A stretch of DNA of 64,000 nucleotides from Romanomermis culicivorax (Eukaryota > Nematoda > Enoplea > Mermithida > Mermithidae): positions 1,302,001 to 1,366,000 of the forward strand of contig CAWUHX010000015.1 of NCBI GenBank assembly GCA_963922205.1, in the 5' to 3' direction. Both the position numbers and the translations under genes were made by a program. Position 1 is the first letter of the stretch. The number at the start of each line of letters is the position of its first letter. Positions 60,401 through 63,400 of this stretch are shown here, piece after piece. The notes beneath the pieces were generated by a model. It was not told the DNA's origin. It searched no databases and saw only the letters and a list, made by a program, of their open reading frames with translations.

Positions 60401-63400
60401 AAATGTATCAAATCTGACCAGTTTTTATAGCAGTCATGTGCTGAAATGCAGGTCATCTAAACTTAGACCTTATGATTTTTATCTTATGCTTTAATGAATC
60501 TAAACTTGATTTATATTTTTTTATTTGTACCATGTACTCAGAATGAGTATGATCTGAATTATCTGAATTCTTATTTCGTTATGTTCGTCCTGAAGCTGAT
60601 CAAAATCATATAAATCCAGATTTTATGATTTCCATCATATGCTGTTAACGTTAATCAAGAACATCTAAACACAGCTTCTTCGATTTAGTCATTTGTTGAG
60701 AAAATCAATTTTTGTTAATCTCCGTGGTATCATTTTCGTGGCTTCTATGGAAGGGGGTAAAAGTAAATACTTATTTCATTAACTTTCACGACCTTTTTTT
60801 CAGAAAACGGCATTATGGTTCCAATTTTGGTACCTTGGGATTTATTAACCGATTTCGAAAAAGCCAAAAATAGGTTCAGTGCCCAAGAAATTCTAAAATT
60901 TCTACAGTACAATGGCTATCGAGTCAGCAGGTAAGCTGATTGACAATATTTTAGGAACAGTATTAGCAATTACCAACAGTCTGTCAGTCACAACTGTAAT
61001 TTTCCTTCCGATTTCCATCATAGTTTAGATGCAGCAATAATAATACATTTTCCAGCTTTTCAGCCATTCAGATATCATAGGTCGAAATCATGTAAGTTTG
61101 TATTGGGCACGTGGCTACCAGATTTGGATGCCTTATTTCAGACTTTTCGATGTGTGTTCCAGATGCTTTCTATTAGAGGTCCCATCGACTGATCTGTGCC
61201 TTCAGGCGTATGTAAAAATCTTAGTTTTGTCTATCCTTGTATTCTACATTTTTCTACTCACCATTTGAATAAAAGCATCTAAAAAGTTGTAAGCGAAACA
61301 CTATCTGCGTAACCAAAAATGACAAAATAAGTTCTGTTTCCAAAATCACTCACACGAGGCCTTCACTGTAAATTTTTCGGACAAAATTTTTTATGCTTAG
61401 TTTGATTGAATATTTGCCGCTCTATTTTTTGTGGTAGGAGAAATAATAAAATACGAGGTAATGTCTGCTTTCCGGTTTTATATTTTGGGAGAACTTTGAA
61501 AACGGACTATAGATTATCATACGAATCCATTTGATAAACACTGTTCGAGAAACTAAGCTAAACTGTGTTCCATAAGCAAGCTAAAAATTGCACATCCGGC
61601 GTTAAGATACTAGAATCTGCTCATACACATGAGTAATTATAAATTCCGGTGCTCTATTCAAACTTGGGACAATAATTGCTCGTATTTTTAATATTGGAAT
61701 TTGAAATTACTCAATAAAATTATTGAATTGATGCAGAGCGAAGCATTTTACTGTACCGAATTTTGATTGATCAAAAGTCATTCCTGTTATTTTCAATGTA
61801 ATTCGCTGATCAAAATTCTAAATAATTATTAATGTAGTAGTCAGTGATTCATAATGTAGTAGTCAGTGGTTCATATCAGCTTTTTATTCATCAGTTTTTC
61901 TTTCATTCAGAGGCGACGGCAGTCGAATTATGAACATGGAAATCGATAGATCGACTATCGAAAATCGGTTCGCCTATGCATTATTGGAGAAAATGCTTCT
62001 GTATTTAGATAATGCCGGCTTAAAACTGAAAACAACAAGACCGAGCGCCTCATTGACCAGAAGGAATAGCTTCAAACAGTCGAGCAAAGATGTGAAATTT
62101 TTTAGCAAGGTAATGTCAGGCAATGATTGAAGCCCCGGCAAGTCGACTCCTGAGTATGTCCATACCCATATTTTCATGGCACTATTCTATGCTGATGGCA
62201 TTCTACGTGAATATGCAAAAAATCGAAATATTTTCATCGTGTGTGAATTCCGCTAAGGATTCCAAGGCTTAATCTTCTTAGTCGATACACTTTTGCATGT
62301 TCAGTTGTTTTTGTTCATTGCTTTCAAATATCGTATCATTTTATCTGGAAAGTTGTTCTAAACCACCTCGTGATTCTTATGCATGTCGGCTGATGTTCTC
62401 CACTAGAGAATCAAGTTTCGAACAGATGAAGTGATGAATCAGCATTCTCAAAATCAAGATAGAAAGAATACTTACGCACAAAAATCTTTTGAATTTGCTA
62501 TTGGAATTTTGAAGCTGAATCGTTTCATAACAGATAGCCTTTTGTACTGTTATTTGCATTGATTCCATTGGCTGTGAAACAGCCTAATTTGGATACATGA
62601 GTTATGTCAAAAATCCTCGACATTTTGAAAACATAATCTGAACATTTTCTTACCATCTGCGACTCACGTTCTGGAAGACACACACCCACTTAACGTAAAA
62701 CAGTATTCAGATGAAGTTTTTCATATACTTTTAAATTGATCGTTATTCTGTGGCATATAATTACCCAAATGATATAATTGTACATTCCAGGTCGTGCTGC
62801 CTTTGATCCAAGCTTACTTCGTTTCGCATCGTCATTATTTCCTCATGACTAGTGTTGGTTCTCAGATTGGCCTGGCTTCTAATAAGGAAAAAGAAATGGT
62901 GGCCAGGTATCGAAAAATCTTTACAAAAGTTACAGGTTTATTGTCCGTTTTTTATTAAATGCTTCCAAATTGAAACATAAAAAAAATCACTGTCAAAGTC
63001 ATTTCAAAAAAGCTTCTAAAGTAAAATTTTTAACTCAAAAAAATTGTTAAAAGTTAGTAGAGGTTGCACATAAATTTGCAGTCTATGTGACATGTGGTTT
63101 CGTCAAAAATTATAAAATTTTACTCCGACTATCTAGAACCATTTCAAAAAGGTGACTATAGTTGTTCTATTTAGTCTGTTTTGTCGCTTGGCGTTTCTGA
63201 TTCGACGACAATTGCGCGCTTTCGGTTGCGATTTCAAACCAACAGTGCAGTGTTTGCAAGTTTTGTTCAGAGCCGTGGATGCCAGGTAAGCTGTGAAAGT
63301 GTGATACATGAACCCTCATGCTATTATGCAAAAAACGTGGAACTATCACACCCTGGTAGGATCTCTAGTATAACTTTCTCACCAAGAAAATTAACACCCA

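Noticed and set aside
63171..63182. TAGTCTGTTTT at the exon 48 border looks like the end of MITE family A
   Set aside because: The exon 48 residues here are conserved RyR sequence, so the match is best explained as chance; the real MITE end is at 63161.
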